A stretch of 64,000 bases of DNA, taken from Solimonas marina. GTDB taxonomy: Bacteria; Pseudomonadota; Gammaproteobacteria; Nevskiales; Nevskiaceae. Under the pieces are notes generated by a model. It worked only from the letters and a program-made list of their open reading frames with translations. It was not told the DNA's origin and did not search any database. The position numbers were made by a program, and so were the translations under genes. Where the stretch lies: contig NZ_JAAVXB010000011.1 in NCBI RefSeq assembly GCF_012241385.1, positions 113,882-177,881 on the forward strand. Reading direction: 5' to 3'. Below, in pieces: positions 16,087 through 25,641 of this stretch (within the stretch, counting starts at the first letter, position 1; every line of letters starts with the position of its first letter).

Positions 16087-17637
16087 TCAGGCGATTTGCG
16101 GGTGACCGAAGCGAGCCAGCGTCGCCAACAGCGGCTCACGCCAGCGGTCATCACCGACCAGCAGCGTCAGCGGCATGCGCCGCCGCGTGATGTCGTCGAG
16201 CGACAACGCCATCTCGTCACGCACCGCATGGATCGCCTCGGCCATCACGAACGGCGCATCGGCGTGAATGCGCGCCGCCAGTTCCGGGTGCTCGGCGATC
16301 AACGCCGCAATGCGCGTGATGCCGCTGCCGTGACGCAGCGTCAGCCAGCGCGCCGCCTCGGTATCGACACCGAGCGCCGCGAGTTCGGCGACCGCCTGCG
16401 CCTGCCAGGTCTCGAAATCACCGACCGGCGCGTCCGGCAGCGGTCGATGCTGCGTCACTGGCGATGGCGCATGGCGGCCCAGTTCGCGGAATACCGTGTC
16501 GACAATGCTGATGCTGTCGTGACGCGACGTCGTGTACTTGCCGCCGACATGCATCACCAATCGCGGCCGCGGTCGCCGTACCGCGAATTCACGCGTCACC
16601 TCGGACAGCGACGCCGTCTCTTCGGCCTGCAGCATGCGCACGCCGGCAAAGCGCGCGATGACGTCGTCACGCGTCCAGCTGATGCCGGGCAGACCGGAGC
16701 GCACCCCCGCCAGCAGGTAATCGGTCTCCGCGTCGGTCGGTTGCGCTTCGCCTGGTGTCGCGACCGTCGCCTCGGTGGTGCCGACCAGCGTGCGGCCGTA
16801 CCACGGAATGACGAAGAACACGCGGCCGTCCTGGGCCGTCAGCAAGAAGGCCTCATTGCAGCCGCTGATCGCCGGCAGCACCAGATGCGTGCCCTTGACC
16901 AGCTTGACCTTGGGCGCCGACTCGCCCAGCAGCGCCGGACCCCAGGGGCCGGCGGCGTTGACCACGACACGCGCACGCACCGGGAAGCTGCGCTGCGCAA
17001 CACGATCCTCGACCTCGGCACCGCAAACCGCCTCGCCGTCCTCGAGAAAGCGCAGCGCCGCCATGCGATTGACGCAGACCGCGCCGCTGCCCTGAGCGGC
17101 AGCGGTGACGACCAGTGTCATGCGCGCGTCGTCTTCCTGGCAATCGCCGTAACGAAACCCGCCGAGCAGACGCTCGGGATCGATGAACGGATACTGGGCC
17201 AGCAGTTGTCGCGCACGGTAATGATGGTGCGGCTGCACCGGCCGGCTGCCGAGCGCCAGCAGGTCATAGAGCACGAGGCCGCAGGACACCAGAAACGGGC
17301 TGGCGCGCGGGCCTTTCCACATCGGCAGGATGAAGTTCAGCGGCCGCACCAGGTGCGGGGCGATGTGATAGAGCGTACGGCGCTCCTTGAGCGCGTGGCG
17401 CACCAGGCCGAACTCGTAGTTCTCCAGATAGCGCAGACCACCGTGAATGAGCTTGCTCGACGCCGACGAGGTACCGCTGCCCCAGTCGCCTTTCTCGATC
17501 AGCGCCACCGACAGGCCCCGGCTCGCGGCGTCGTAGGCGGTCCAGGCGCCGTAGATCCCGCCGCCGACCACCAGCACATCGAATTCGCGGCCGGTCAGCG
17601 CGTCGGGGTTGCGGATCAGCGGAAACGCGGCGGTCAT
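16087..17637 (-). CDS. glpD: Aerobic glycerol-3-phosphate dehydrogenase
   Basis: GlpD oxidises sn-glycerol-3-phosphate to dihydroxyacetone phosphate at the inner membrane and passes electrons to quinone. The 516-residue protein shows the FAD-binding motif VVGGGIYGAWTAYDAASRG near the N-terminus, the family segment SSKLIHGGLRYLENYEF and the C-terminal DAO domain (VMHVGGKYTT). The ATG at 17637 is preceded by GGAG. No glpF or glpK is adjacent, so its substrate may come from phospholipid turnover; the lipase operon downstream would fit that. It lies 11 bp after a GNAT gene on the same strand. Confidence 0.94.
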   Translation of the reverse strand: MTAAFPLIRNPDALTGREFDVLVVGGGIYGAWTAYDAASRGLSVALIEKGDWGSGTSSASSKLIHGGLRYLENYEFGLVRHALKERRTLYHIAPHLVRPLNFILPMWKGPRASPFLVSCGLVLYDLLALGSRPVQPHHHYRARQLLAQYPFIDPERLLGGFRYGDCQEDDARMTLVVTAAAQGSGAVCVNRMAALRFLEDGEAVCGAEVEDRVAQRSFPVRARVVVNAAGPWGPALLGESAPKVKLVKGTHLVLPAISGCNEAFLLTAQDGRVFFVIPWYGRTLVGTTEATVATPGEAQPTDAETDYLLAGVRSGLPGISWTRDDVIARFAGVRMLQAEETASLSEVTREFAVRRPRPRLVMHVGGKYTTSRHDSISIVDTVFRELGRHAPSPVTQHRPLPDAPVGDFETWQAQAVAELAALGVDTEAARWLTLRHGSGITRIAALIAEHPELAARIHADAPFVMAEAIHAVRDEMALSLDDITRRRMPLTLLVGDDRWREPLLATLARFGHPQIA

Positions 17638-17648
17638 CAAAGGCTCCG

Positions 17649-18122
17649 TCAAAGTGCGCGGTGGACAGGCTTGCGCATCACGTAACGGCGCAAGATCACA
17701 CCGTCGCGACTCACATCCTCGGGCGCCATCACCGCGAAGCCATGCCGCTCGAAGAACGGCCGCGCAACGGCGCTGGCCTCGGTCTTCAGCCTAACAGCTC
17801 TACCCGCAATCAGCGCATGCTCGGCGGCGGCCAAAAGCCGGGTCGCGACACCGTGTCGGGCGTGCGACGGCGCGGTATAGAGCAGATCGATATGGCCATC
17901 GTCTTCGTAGCCGATGAACCCTGCCAGGGCGTCGCCATCGACCGCCAGCAGCACGTGCTGCGCCGCCAGACGCCGGCGCCAGTCGTCGATATCGGCGTCG
18001 ACCGGCGCCCAGGCTCGCCGCTGCGCGGCGTCATAGTGCGCGCCAGCCAGGCCGTGCACGGACGCCGTGAACAACGCAACGACTGCCACGGCATCGGCAT
18101 CGACGTAGCGGCGCAGCTCCAT
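17649..18122 (-). CDS. GNAT family N-acetyltransferase
   Basis: The 157-residue protein has the GNAT acetyl-CoA binding pattern (Arg-x-x-Gly-x-Ala) in SHARHGVATRLLAAAE and the C-terminal FFERHGF strand. Such short members acetylate small molecules or protein N-termini; the substrate cannot be told from sequence. It sits between an SDR gene (3 bp away) and glpD (11 bp away), all minus strand and probably one operon. Confidence 0.88.
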   Translation of the reverse strand: MELRRYVDADAVAVVALFTASVHGLAGAHYDAAQRRAWAPVDADIDDWRRRLAAQHVLLAVDGDALAGFIGYEDDGHIDLLYTAPSHARHGVATRLLAAAEHALIAGRAVRLKTEASAVARPFFERHGFAVMAPEDVSRDGVILRRYVMRKPVHRAL

Positions 18123-18125
18123 CGC

Positions 18126-18827
18126 TTATTTGTGAATCTTCTCGATGTCGAAATGCCCCTTGGGCTGACGGTGCAGCCACAGGAAGGTCTGCGCGATGCG
18201 CTGCGGGTCGAGTCGCGTGCCGCGCTGCACGAAGCCGTGAATGGTCACCGTGCCGACATGCACGCCGTGCGTACCAAGCTCCTGCGCCAGCGTATAGGCC
18301 AGCGAGCGCAGCGCGGCCTTGCCGAGCGACAAGGACGCGTATTTCATCGCCGGCTCATAGGCGACACCGCTACCGGTGAACAGGATGGTGCCTTTCTTGG
18401 CCTTGACCATCGCCGGCGCCACTTCCTGCACGGCGACCAGCGCACCGCCGACATTGGTGCGGAACTCATCGACCAGCACGTCCGGCTCGATCTCACCGGG
18501 CGCACGCAGATTGGCAGCGGCGGCGTTGTAGATCAGCACCTGCGGGTCACCGAAGTCGGCACGAGCAATGTCGAGCCCGCGCTTCAGCGACGCCGGATCA
18601 CCGGCATCGGCAGCATAGGCGGCAACGTAATGACCGGTTTTGCGGCTCAGCTCCTGACACAGATTGCGCAGCTTCAGCGGCCCGCGCGACAGCAGCACGA
18701 TGTCAAAACCCTCACCGACGAAGGCCTCGGCCAGCGCCGCACCGATGCCCGGGCCGGCGCCGACAATGAAGCAGACCGGGCGGCCGATGCGGGTCTTGCG
18801 GCGGGTAACGGAACTGCGTGCGCTCAT
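18126..18827 (-). CDS. SDR-fold protein lacking the catalytic tyrosine
   Basis: The 233-residue protein has an NAD(P)-binding start (FIVGAGPGIGAALAEAF) and an NAAA version of the NNAG motif. The usual YxxxK is replaced: the Lys is kept in ASLSLGKAALRSLAY, but the residue four positions before it is Leu, not Tyr. It therefore may not be a normal dehydrogenase. ATG at 18827 follows GAGGC at workable spacing. It heads a probable operon with the GNAT and glpD genes and is divergent from the exporter operon. Confidence 0.85.
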   Translation of the reverse strand: MSARSSVTRRKTRIGRPVCFIVGAGPGIGAALAEAFVGEGFDIVLLSRGPLKLRNLCQELSRKTGHYVAAYAADAGDPASLKRGLDIARADFGDPQVLIYNAAAANLRAPGEIEPDVLVDEFRTNVGGALVAVQEVAPAMVKAKKGTILFTGSGVAYEPAMKYASLSLGKAALRSLAYTLAQELGTHGVHVGTVTIHGFVQRGTRLDPQRIAQTFLWLHRQPKGHFDIEKIHK

Positions 18828-19021
18828 ACAGGCCTGCCTCGGCGATCGGAAGTCCGCATATGATAAGCACGCAGCGCACCATCTCATTCGGGACATTCGG
18901 GGGAATACAACGGAATGGATGTCGACGTCGAAACGCCTGCGTGTTCGCGCCGGACCGGCGACGGCCCAGTGCCGCAGCCTGTTGCGCAGTGCGCACCGAC
19001 CCGTAACCGGGTGCTGCACGC
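18828..19021. promoter_or_regulatory. Divergent promoter region, SDR operon / ABC exporter operon
   Basis: These 194 bp separate two divergent operons. An AT-rich patch with CATATGATAAG (18857-18867) is the most promoter-like stretch. ATTCGGGACATTCGGGGGAA (18886-18905) holds two ATTCGGG copies 9 bp apart. I cannot assign hexamers with confidence. Confidence 0.4.
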
Positions 19022-20227
19022 ATGAGCGACGCACACAGCCTGCTCAATCAACTGAAGATCGACCGCGGCCGCGAACCCGAACCACGTCGGCGCTGGCCGT
19101 GGATCGTCGTTGTCGTCGTCGTGCTGCTCGCACTTGCCGTCGGCGTTGCGCTGTCGATGCGAAGCAGCAGCGTGGCGATCAGTACCGCCACCGCGACGCC
19201 ACTGGGCGGCAGCGCGGGCGGCGCAGCCTCGGTACTCGACGCATCGGGCTATGTGGTCGCGCGCCGACAGGCCACGGTCTCGGCCAAGATCACTGGTAAA
19301 TTGCAGGACCTCTACATCGAGGAAGGGCAGAAAGTCTCGGAGGGCGATGTCATGGCACGCCTCGACGATTCAAACGCGCGGGCGGCGCTCGAGCAGGCAC
19401 GCGCCAGCCGCGAAGCCGCGAAAGCCGCCTACGCCAACATCAAGCCGATCTACGCTCGCGACCAGCAGCAGGCCCAGTCTGGCTTCATCAGCGCCGCGGC
19501 GCTGGACCAGAGCAAGGCCACGTACGACGCACGCAAATACGACGTCGACGTCGCCCAGGCCAATGTCGATGTCGCGCAGCGCAATCTCGACGACACCGTG
19601 GTCCGCGCCCCGTTCTCCGGCGTGATCACGACCAAGGCGGCGCAGCCCGGCGAGATCGTCTCGCCGATCTCGGCCGGCGGCGGCTTCACGCGCACCGGCA
19701 TCGGCACGCTGGTCGACATGGATTCGCTGGAGGTCGAAGTCGACGTCAACGAAAATTTCATCAATCGCGTCCATGCTGGCCAGCCGGCAACGGTGCGTCT
19801 CAACGCCTATCCGGACTTGAGCATTCCGGCCGAGGTCATTGCCATCGTGCCGACCGCCGATCGCGCCAAGGCCACCGTCAAGGTTCGTGTCGGCTTCAAG
19901 CGCAAGGATGCGCGCATCCTGCCGGAGATGGGTGCGCGCGTCTCGTTTCTCGAAGGTCAGGACGATGCCAGCGCGACGCGTCAGGCGCCGGCCGGTGTCA
20001 GCGTGCCGGAGGCGGCCGTACAGCGCGAAAATCCGTCGGCAGCCACCGGTGTGGTCTATGTCGTCCACGACGAGCGCGTCGAACGCCGCGCGGTGCGGCT
20101 CGGCAGCGGCGCCGGCGACGGCCAGCTGGCGGTGCTGTCGGGCGTCAACCCCGGCGAGACGGTGGCGATCGGCAATTTTTCGGCGCTGCACGACGGCGCC
20201 GCGATCAAGGTGCGCGCGACGCCCTGA
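19022..20227 (+). CDS. Periplasmic adaptor subunit (MacA/HlyD family)
   Basis: The 401-residue protein has an N-terminal membrane anchor (WIVVVVVVLLALAVGVAL, about 27-44), a split biotinyl-lipoyl domain (GKLQDLYIEEGQKVSEGD and APFSGVITTKAAQPGEIV), a coiled-coil hairpin between them (about 115-190) and beta-barrel domains after. This is the adaptor of a tripartite ABC exporter. It is followed by an ATPase and two FtsX-like permeases in a MacAB-like arrangement, but with the permease split into two proteins and no ATPase fusion. No outer-membrane TolC-type gene is nearby. Substrate unknown. Confidence 0.93.
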   Translation: MSDAHSLLNQLKIDRGREPEPRRRWPWIVVVVVVLLALAVGVALSMRSSSVAISTATATPLGGSAGGAASVLDASGYVVARRQATVSAKITGKLQDLYIEEGQKVSEGDVMARLDDSNARAALEQARASREAAKAAYANIKPIYARDQQQAQSGFISAAALDQSKATYDARKYDVDVAQANVDVAQRNLDDTVVRAPFSGVITTKAAQPGEIVSPISAGGGFTRTGIGTLVDMDSLEVEVDVNENFINRVHAGQPATVRLNAYPDLSIPAEVIAIVPTADRAKATVKVRVGFKRKDARILPEMGARVSFLEGQDDASATRQAPAGVSVPEAAVQRENPSAATGVVYVVHDERVERRAVRLGSGAGDGQLAVLSGVNPGETVAIGNFSALHDGAAIKVRATP

Positions 20228-20326
20228 TCAACAGGCATCGCGCTTTGCGGAACCGTGCGCCACCGGCCGCCACGCCATGCCGGTGACGCGAACGAACACG
20301 GGCATGCGGTAACGGGGGCTGCTTCG

Positions 20327-21013
20327 ATGAACGATATCGTCACGCTGCAAGGCGTCGCCAAGCGCTACACGCGCGGCAAGGAAACGGTCGAGGTCTTGCA
20401 TAGCCTCGACCTGACCATTCCGCAGGGCGACTTCGTCGCATTGATGGGCCCATCGGGCTCCGGCAAGACGACCCTGCTCAACCTGATCGGCGGCCTCGAC
20501 CAGCCCAGCGACGGCGAGGTCCGCGTCGCCGGCGAGCGCATCGACGGGTTGTCCGGCGCTGCCCTCGCCCGCTGGCGCGCGCGCCACGTCGGTTTCATTT
20601 TCCAGTTCTACAACCTGATGCCGACGCTCAGCGCACAGGCCAACGTCGAGCTGCCGCTGCTGCTGACGCCGCTGTCGAAAGCACAGCGCCGCCAGAACGC
20701 ACAGATCGCGCTGCAGATCGTCGGCCTCGCCGACCGCGCCAAGCACAAGCCCAGCGAGTTGTCCGGCGGTCAGCAGCAACGCGTCGCGATCGCGCGGGCG
20801 CTGGTCGCCGACCCGACGCTGCTGGTTTGCGACGAACCGACCGGCGATCTCGACCGCAAGACCGCCGATGAAGTGCTGAGTCTGCTGCAGACGCTGAACC
20901 GCGAGCACGGCAAGACCATCGTGATGGTCACGCACGACCCCAAAGCCGCCGAATACGCCCAGCGTCAGCTGCATATGGACAAGGGCACGCTGGTCCCCGG
21001 AAACGTGCCATGA
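20327..21013 (+). CDS. ABC transporter ATP-binding protein (LolD/MacB type)
   Basis: The 228-residue ATPase has Walker A GPSGSGKT (residues 41-48), the signature LSGGQQQR, Walker [13 protein letters not shown] and the His switch VTHD. The Q-loop [14 protein letters not shown] is characteristic of the LolD/MacB/FtsE group, which energises mechanotransmission permeases. ATG at 20327 is chosen because the family start ([11 protein letters not shown]) follows at once. It lies 99 bp after the adaptor gene and 109 bp before the first permease. Confidence 0.95.
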   Translation: MNDIVTLQGVAKRYTRGKETVEVLHSLDLTIPQGDFVALMGPSGSGKTTLLNLIGGLDQPSDGEVRVAGERIDGLSGAALARWRARHVGFIFQFYNLMPTLSAQANVELPLLLTPLSKAQRRQNAQIALQIVGLADRAKHKPSELSGGQQQRVAIARALVADPTLLVCDEPTGDLDRKTADEVLSLLQTLNREHGKTIVMVTHDPKAAEYAQRQLHMDKGTLVPGNVP

Positions 21014-21122
21014 ATGGCACATTTGCCCGTCGTACGCTCGGCCAGGGATGGCCGGACCACGGCTCAATCAGGTTCTACAGTCACGCCATGCAGGGCACCG
21101 TCGAGCTTGGGGAGACCGCCCG

Positions 21123-22271
21123 ATGAAATACTTCCCGCTGCTCTGGGCCGGGCTGTGGCGCAAGAAGGCGCGAACGGTCTTCACGCTGCTGTCGATCGTC
21201 GTCGCCTTCCTGCTGTTCGGCATGCTGCAAGGCGTCAACGCCGCGTTCCAGCAAGGCGTCAATAACGCCAACGTCAATCGCCTGGTCGTGACCAGCAGGA
21301 TTTCGCTGACCGAAGCGCTGCCGATCTCGCAGCAGCAACAGATCGCTTCGGTCCCCGGCGTGGCCGGTGTCGCCTATGCGGTCTGGTTCGGCGCGTACTA
21401 TCAGGACCCGAAGAACTTCGTGTTCGCGACGCCGGTCGACATCGAGCAGTACCTGCACGTCGTCCCGGAGGTCAAGGTCGCCGCCGATCAGGTCGCGGCG
21501 CTACAGCGCGACCGCACCGGGCTGATCGTCGGCAGCGCGCTGATGCAGAAATACGGCTGGAAGATCGGCCAGCGCATCTCGCTGCATTCGACGATCTGGG
21601 TCAACAAGTACGACGGCACCTCGGACTGGCCGTTCAACATCGTTGGCACCTACAGCTTCACCGGTGACGACTCGCAGAATCAGGGGGCGTTTTTCAATTA
21701 CCGCTATCTCGACGAGGCGCGCACCTTCGGCACCGGCACGGTCGGCTGGTGGATCGTCTCGGTCAAGGACCCGAACCAGTCGGCGCAGATCGCCAACGCC
21801 ATCGACACCCGCTTTGCCAATTCGCAGGACGAGACCAAATCGCAGAGCGAGAAGGAATTCGCGCAATCGTTCCTCAAGCAGTTCGGCGACATCAACTTCA
21901 TCGTCAAGGCCATCCTCGGCGCGGTGTTCTTCACCCTGTTGTTCCTGACCGGCAACACCATGATGCAATCGGTGCGCGAGCGCGTGCCGGAACTGGCGGT
22001 GCTCAAGACCCTAGGCTTCTCCGACGCCAAGGTCATGACGCTGGTGCTGGCCGAATCGCTGCTGTTGTGCGTGATCGCCGCGGCCCTCGGTCTGCTGCTG
22101 GCCTGCCTGATCTTCCCGGCACTCAAGAGCGTGGTCGGCACCGTGACGCTGCCGCCCGACGTGCTCGCCAGCGGCGCCATCGTCGCCGTGCTGCTAGCAC
22201 TGGCGACCGGCGGTCTGCCGGCCTGGCGTGCGCAGCGGCTGGCCATTGTCGACGCCTTGGCCGGGAGATAA
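21123..22271 (+). CDS. FtsX/MacB-like ABC permease 1
   Basis: The 382-residue membrane protein has one N-terminal helix (TVFTLLSIVVAFLLFGMLQG), a large periplasmic domain and three C-terminal helices with the FtsX-domain segment VRERVPELAVLKTLGFSDAKV. This is the MacB_PCD plus FtsX layout. GGGGAG precedes the ATG at 21123. It should pair with the next gene as a heterodimeric permease in the inner membrane. Confidence 0.94.
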   Translation: MKYFPLLWAGLWRKKARTVFTLLSIVVAFLLFGMLQGVNAAFQQGVNNANVNRLVVTSRISLTEALPISQQQQIASVPGVAGVAYAVWFGAYYQDPKNFVFATPVDIEQYLHVVPEVKVAADQVAALQRDRTGLIVGSALMQKYGWKIGQRISLHSTIWVNKYDGTSDWPFNIVGTYSFTGDDSQNQGAFFNYRYLDEARTFGTGTVGWWIVSVKDPNQSAQIANAIDTRFANSQDETKSQSEKEFAQSFLKQFGDINFIVKAILGAVFFTLLFLTGNTMMQSVRERVPELAVLKTLGFSDAKVMTLVLAESLLLCVIAAALGLLLACLIFPALKSVVGTVTLPPDVLASGAIVAVLLALATGGLPAWRAQRLAIVDALAGR

Positions 22272-22275
22272 CGCG

Positions 22276-23454
22276 ATGCTCAAACAGACTCTGGCCGTCA
22301 CCGCGATGAACCTTAAGGCCATCCCGCAACGCCTCGGCACGTCGTCGGTCATCGTCATCGGCATCGCCGGCGTTGTCGCCGTGCTGGTGTCGGTCCTGGC
22401 CATGGCTGCCGGCTTTCACCAGACCGTCGCCAATAGTGGTCGCGACGACCGCGCCCTGGTCCTGCGCGGCGGCTCGCAGGCCGAGATCAACAGCGTCATC
22501 CCGCGCGACAGCGTGCAGACGATTCTCGATGCGCCGGGCGTACGCAAGACCGCGCAGGGCAAGCCGATCGGCTGCGGCGAGGTCGTCACCATCGTCAACC
22601 TGCCGCGCATCAAGGACGACAACGATTCCAATGTGACCTTGCGCGGAAGCTGCGAACAGCTGCAGACGCTGCGGCCGGAGATCAGGCTGGTGCAGGGCCG
22701 CATGTTCAAACCGGCGGTGCGCGAACTGATCGCCGGCGCCGGCGCCGCGCAGCAGTTCAAGGGCTTGACGCTCGGCGGTCAGCTGCACTTCCGCGATTCG
22801 GACTGGACCGTGGTCGGCATCTTCACCAGCAATGGCGATGCGCACGAGTCGGACCTGATGGCCGATGTCGACACCGTGCAGTCGGCGTTTCGCCGCACTG
22901 GTTTTCAGTCGGTGACGGCCTTGCTCGAATCCCCGGCACGTTTCGATGCCTTCAAGGACGCACTGACCACCAATCCGACGCTGACCGTCGACGTGCGGCG
23001 CGAACGTGAGTACTACGCCGATCAGTCCAAACAGCTGACCAAATTGCTCAACTTCGTCGCGTATTTCGTCGGCGGCATCATGGCGATCGGCGCCATGTTC
23101 GGTGCCTTGAACACCATGTATTCGGCGGTGTCCGCACGGTCACGCGAGATCGCGACGCTGCGCGCGCTCGGCTTCGGCAGCACGCCGGTGGTACTGTCGG
23201 TGTTTGCCGAATCCTTGTTGCTGGCACTGGCCGGCGCGGCGATCGGCGCAGCACTGGCGTGGCTGTTCTTCAATGGCAATGCCGTCAGTACACTGGGCCG
23301 CAACTTCAGTCAGGTCGTGTTCCGGCTGACCGTCACGCCGGAGCTGATGCTGGCCGGCGTCTGGCTGGGCCTGTTCATCGGCTTGCTCGGTGGACTGTTC
23401 CCGGCGCTACGCGCCGCGCGCCTGCCGATCGTCGACGCCTTGAGGGCTAGCTGA
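22276..23454 (+). CDS. FtsX/MacB-like ABC permease 2
   Basis: The 392-residue protein repeats the layout of permease 1: an N-terminal helix (VIVIGIAGVVAVLVSVLAMA), a periplasmic domain and three C-terminal helices with SARSREIATLRALGFGSTPV. It starts 4 bp after permease 1 and its stop overlaps the start of the PCuAC gene (TGATG), so all five genes form one operon. The shared operon raises the possibility that this exporter is linked to copper handling, which is inference only. Confidence 0.94.
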   Translation: MLKQTLAVTAMNLKAIPQRLGTSSVIVIGIAGVVAVLVSVLAMAAGFHQTVANSGRDDRALVLRGGSQAEINSVIPRDSVQTILDAPGVRKTAQGKPIGCGEVVTIVNLPRIKDDNDSNVTLRGSCEQLQTLRPEIRLVQGRMFKPAVRELIAGAGAAQQFKGLTLGGQLHFRDSDWTVVGIFTSNGDAHESDLMADVDTVQSAFRRTGFQSVTALLESPARFDAFKDALTTNPTLTVDVRREREYYADQSKQLTKLLNFVAYFVGGIMAIGAMFGALNTMYSAVSARSREIATLRALGFGSTPVVLSVFAESLLLALAGAAIGAALAWLFFNGNAVSTLGRNFSQVVFRLTVTPELMLAGVWLGLFIGLLGGLFPALRAARLPIVDALRAS

Positions 23455-23906
23455 TGCACAGAATCTGCAAACTCACAGCCACCGCGCTCATCGCCACGAT
23501 GGCGGTCAGCGCCGAGGCAGCCGACTCGCCGGCCTCGCCGGTCATCGAAGATGCCTGGATTCGCGCGCTGCCCGGCGATCTGCCGGCCGCCGGCTATTTC
23601 AGCATTCACAACCTTGGCGACGCGCCGCGGCAGCTGACCCGCGCCGATACGCCGGAGTTCGCCGGCGCGATGCTGCACCTCAGCAGCGAGCAGGATGGAC
23701 AGTCGCAAATGCAACACGTCGACGGCGTCACCGTCGCAGCGCACGGCCGGGTGTCATTCCGCCCCGGCAGCTACCACCTGATGCTGATGCACGCCAAGGC
23801 GCCGCTGACGATCGGCAGCAAGGTACCGATCGCGCTGCACTTCGACGACGGCAGCAGCGTCGTCGTGCCGTTCATCGTCAAGGGCGCGTCGGCAACGGCC
23901 TATTGA
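23454..23906 (+). CDS. Periplasmic copper chaperone PCu(A)C
   Basis: PCu(A)C carries Cu(I) to the CuA or CuB sites of cytochrome oxidase, usually with Sco. The 150-residue precursor has a signal peptide (about residues 1-22, ending SAEA) and the Met/His copper motif spread over AMLHLSSEQDGQSQMQHV and YHLMLMHAK. Its ATG overlaps the stop of permease 2. The 3' end overlaps the convergent CtaG-like gene by 29 bp. A Sco gene follows within 1.1 kb, which supports the copper assignment. Confidence 0.93.
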   Translation: MHRICKLTATALIATMAVSAEAADSPASPVIEDAWIRALPGDLPAAGYFSIHNLGDAPRQLTRADTPEFAGAMLHLSSEQDGQSQMQHVDGVTVAAHGRVSFRPGSYHLMLMHAKAPLTIGSKVPIALHFDDGSSVVVPFIVKGASATAY

Positions 23907-24849
23907 GCGTCGCCGCGCGCCGTGGCGCCTCGCGGTATAGACCGAGCACGACGACGGTCGCGATCACACTCATCATCGCGCCGGGAATCCAGACCACGAG
24001 TCCACCCAGTTCCTGATCCACCAGTGGGCCCAGCGCGAACGCGCGGCCGCAGATGGCATAGACCGGATACAAGTCGTGACGCGCCAAGCCGATCACGGCG
24101 CCGATCAGAATCTGCGCGATCATCACCACCCACAGGGTGATCAGGCGACCGCTGAAGCCGAGCGCCGCGGGCGGCGACGGCCGTCGGTCGAGCATCAGCG
24201 CCCAGAACGGCAAGCCGTCGAGAATCATGCTCCAGTTCATCATCTGGTAGAGCGGCAGGCTCAGCATCACATCGAAGTGCATCGCCGGAATCAGCCAGAT
24301 CGCGATACCGCCGACGAACAGGATCGGCGCCAGCAGCGGATGCAGCACCACGCGCAGCAGCGCCCGCACGACAGGATTGCGACGCAACGGCGCATAGGCA
24401 CGACGGCGCAGAGTGCGCGGCATGCCGAGTACGATCAGCCGTTGCGGCGCGGCCAGCATCATGAAAAACGGCCCGAGGTGATGCAGCAGCAGATGCTGGA
24501 CACGATGAATCCAGAACATGTGCTGCGCGTAATAGTCGAGCCGCGATTGCATGGCGAAATACAACAGCAGCACGGCGCCGCAATAGCTGATCTGTCGCCA
24601 GCGGCCGACCGTCAGCCCGAAGCGGCGCGCCCGCGCCACCCCGCGCAGGAACAGCCAGAGTGCGGCGACGGCGGCGGCCAGCACCGTCGGTGAAAACTCC
24701 CATGGCAGCAACGCCTCCAGCCACGGACGCGCTGGCGACCAGAGCCAAGCCGTGCCGATGGCGACAGCGAGTACCGACAAGATCACCAGGATCGAGCGTC
24801 GCGGCCAAGCTGCAGCGCGGCCACGCGTCGCCATTGCGATGGCGTTCAT
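23878..24849 (-). CDS. CtaG-like cytochrome c oxidase assembly membrane protein
   Basis: The 323-residue protein has about seven membrane helices and the caa3_CtaG pattern: HMFWIHRVQHLLLHHLGPFFMMLAAP, a His/Met-rich helix pair suited to copper, and LPLYQMMNWSMILDG. In Bacillus, CtaG is needed to form active caa3 oxidase. The ATG at 24849 is chosen by family start; GGAGGAG lies 11 nt upstream, slightly far. It is divergent from sco (111 bp) and overlaps the PCuAC 3' end. No oxidase subunit genes are in the window. Confidence 0.88.
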   Translation of the reverse strand: MNAIAMATRGRAAAWPRRSILVILSVLAVAIGTAWLWSPARPWLEALLPWEFSPTVLAAAVAALWLFLRGVARARRFGLTVGRWRQISYCGAVLLLYFAMQSRLDYYAQHMFWIHRVQHLLLHHLGPFFMMLAAPQRLIVLGMPRTLRRRAYAPLRRNPVVRALLRVVLHPLLAPILFVGGIAIWLIPAMHFDVMLSLPLYQMMNWSMILDGLPFWALMLDRRPSPPAALGFSGRLITLWVVMIAQILIGAVIGLARHDLYPVYAICGRAFALGPLVDQELGGLVVWIPGAMMSVIATVVVLGLYREAPRRAATLNRPLPTRP

Positions 24850-24960
24850 GCAGACAGGGTCTCCTCCACTCGATACGATGGACTGCCGCCATTCTGACGC
24901 AAACCGGAACACAGGCTGACATTGCCGGTCTCAGCCTGCTGGGAATCGACGGGGATACCC

Positions 24961-25542
24961 ATGCTGCGCCACATCACACTCGCGCTGTTCGCACTCGCCG
25001 TGCTCGGCGGCTGCCATCAGCAGCAGACCTGGAAACTGAAGAACGTCCGCCACCTCTTGCCGGACCTCAAGTTCACGATGCAACGCGCCGGCGACGACAA
25101 AACCGTCACCGCCGCCGACTATCGCGGCAAGACCGTGCTGCTCTACTTCGGCTACACACACTGTCCGGATATCTGCCCGACCACGCTCGCACGTCTGCGC
25201 GCGGTGCTGCACGGCCTGGGCGCGGACGCTGCCAAGGTGCAGGTCTTGTTCGTCAGTGTCGACCCGCAACGTGACGACGACGCCACGCTGGCGCAATACG
25301 TTCATGCGTTCGATCCGGCGTTCGACGGTCTGCGCGGCAGCCCGGCCCAACTCGCGGCACTGGCCAAGCGCTACCGCGTCGGCTACACCAAGCAGGGCAA
25401 CGAACCGGATGGCGGCTATACGATGAGCCACAGCTCGGCGGTGTTCATCTTCGACCGCGCCGGCCACGCACGCCTGCTCGGCGACGAAACCGCGCCGGTC
25501 GACGCGTTCGACGCCGACCTCAAGCAGTTGCTCGCCGGTTGA
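24961..25542 (+). CDS. Sco family copper chaperone (SCO1/SenC), lipoprotein
   Basis: Sco delivers copper to the CuA site of cytochrome oxidase and has a thioredoxin fold. The 193-residue precursor has a lipobox AVLGGC, the CxxxC copper site in THCPDIC and the distal His in TMSHSSAVF. The ATG at 24961 gives a proper lipoprotein signal. With PCuAC and CtaG-like genes it forms a compact oxidase-copper set. Confidence 0.94.
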   Translation: MLRHITLALFALAVLGGCHQQQTWKLKNVRHLLPDLKFTMQRAGDDKTVTAADYRGKTVLLYFGYTHCPDICPTTLARLRAVLHGLGADAAKVQVLFVSVDPQRDDDATLAQYVHAFDPAFDGLRGSPAQLAALAKRYRVGYTKQGNEPDGGYTMSHSSAVFIFDRAGHARLLGDETAPVDAFDADLKQLLAG

Positions 25543-25641
25543 AGCGCGGCACCTGAAAACCCCTGCGACAGTCGCCGGGCGGCGGCCTACACTGCCGCCA
25601 CGATCAAGACGGCGGCCACCGACCGCCGGGAGGAGCAGGCT

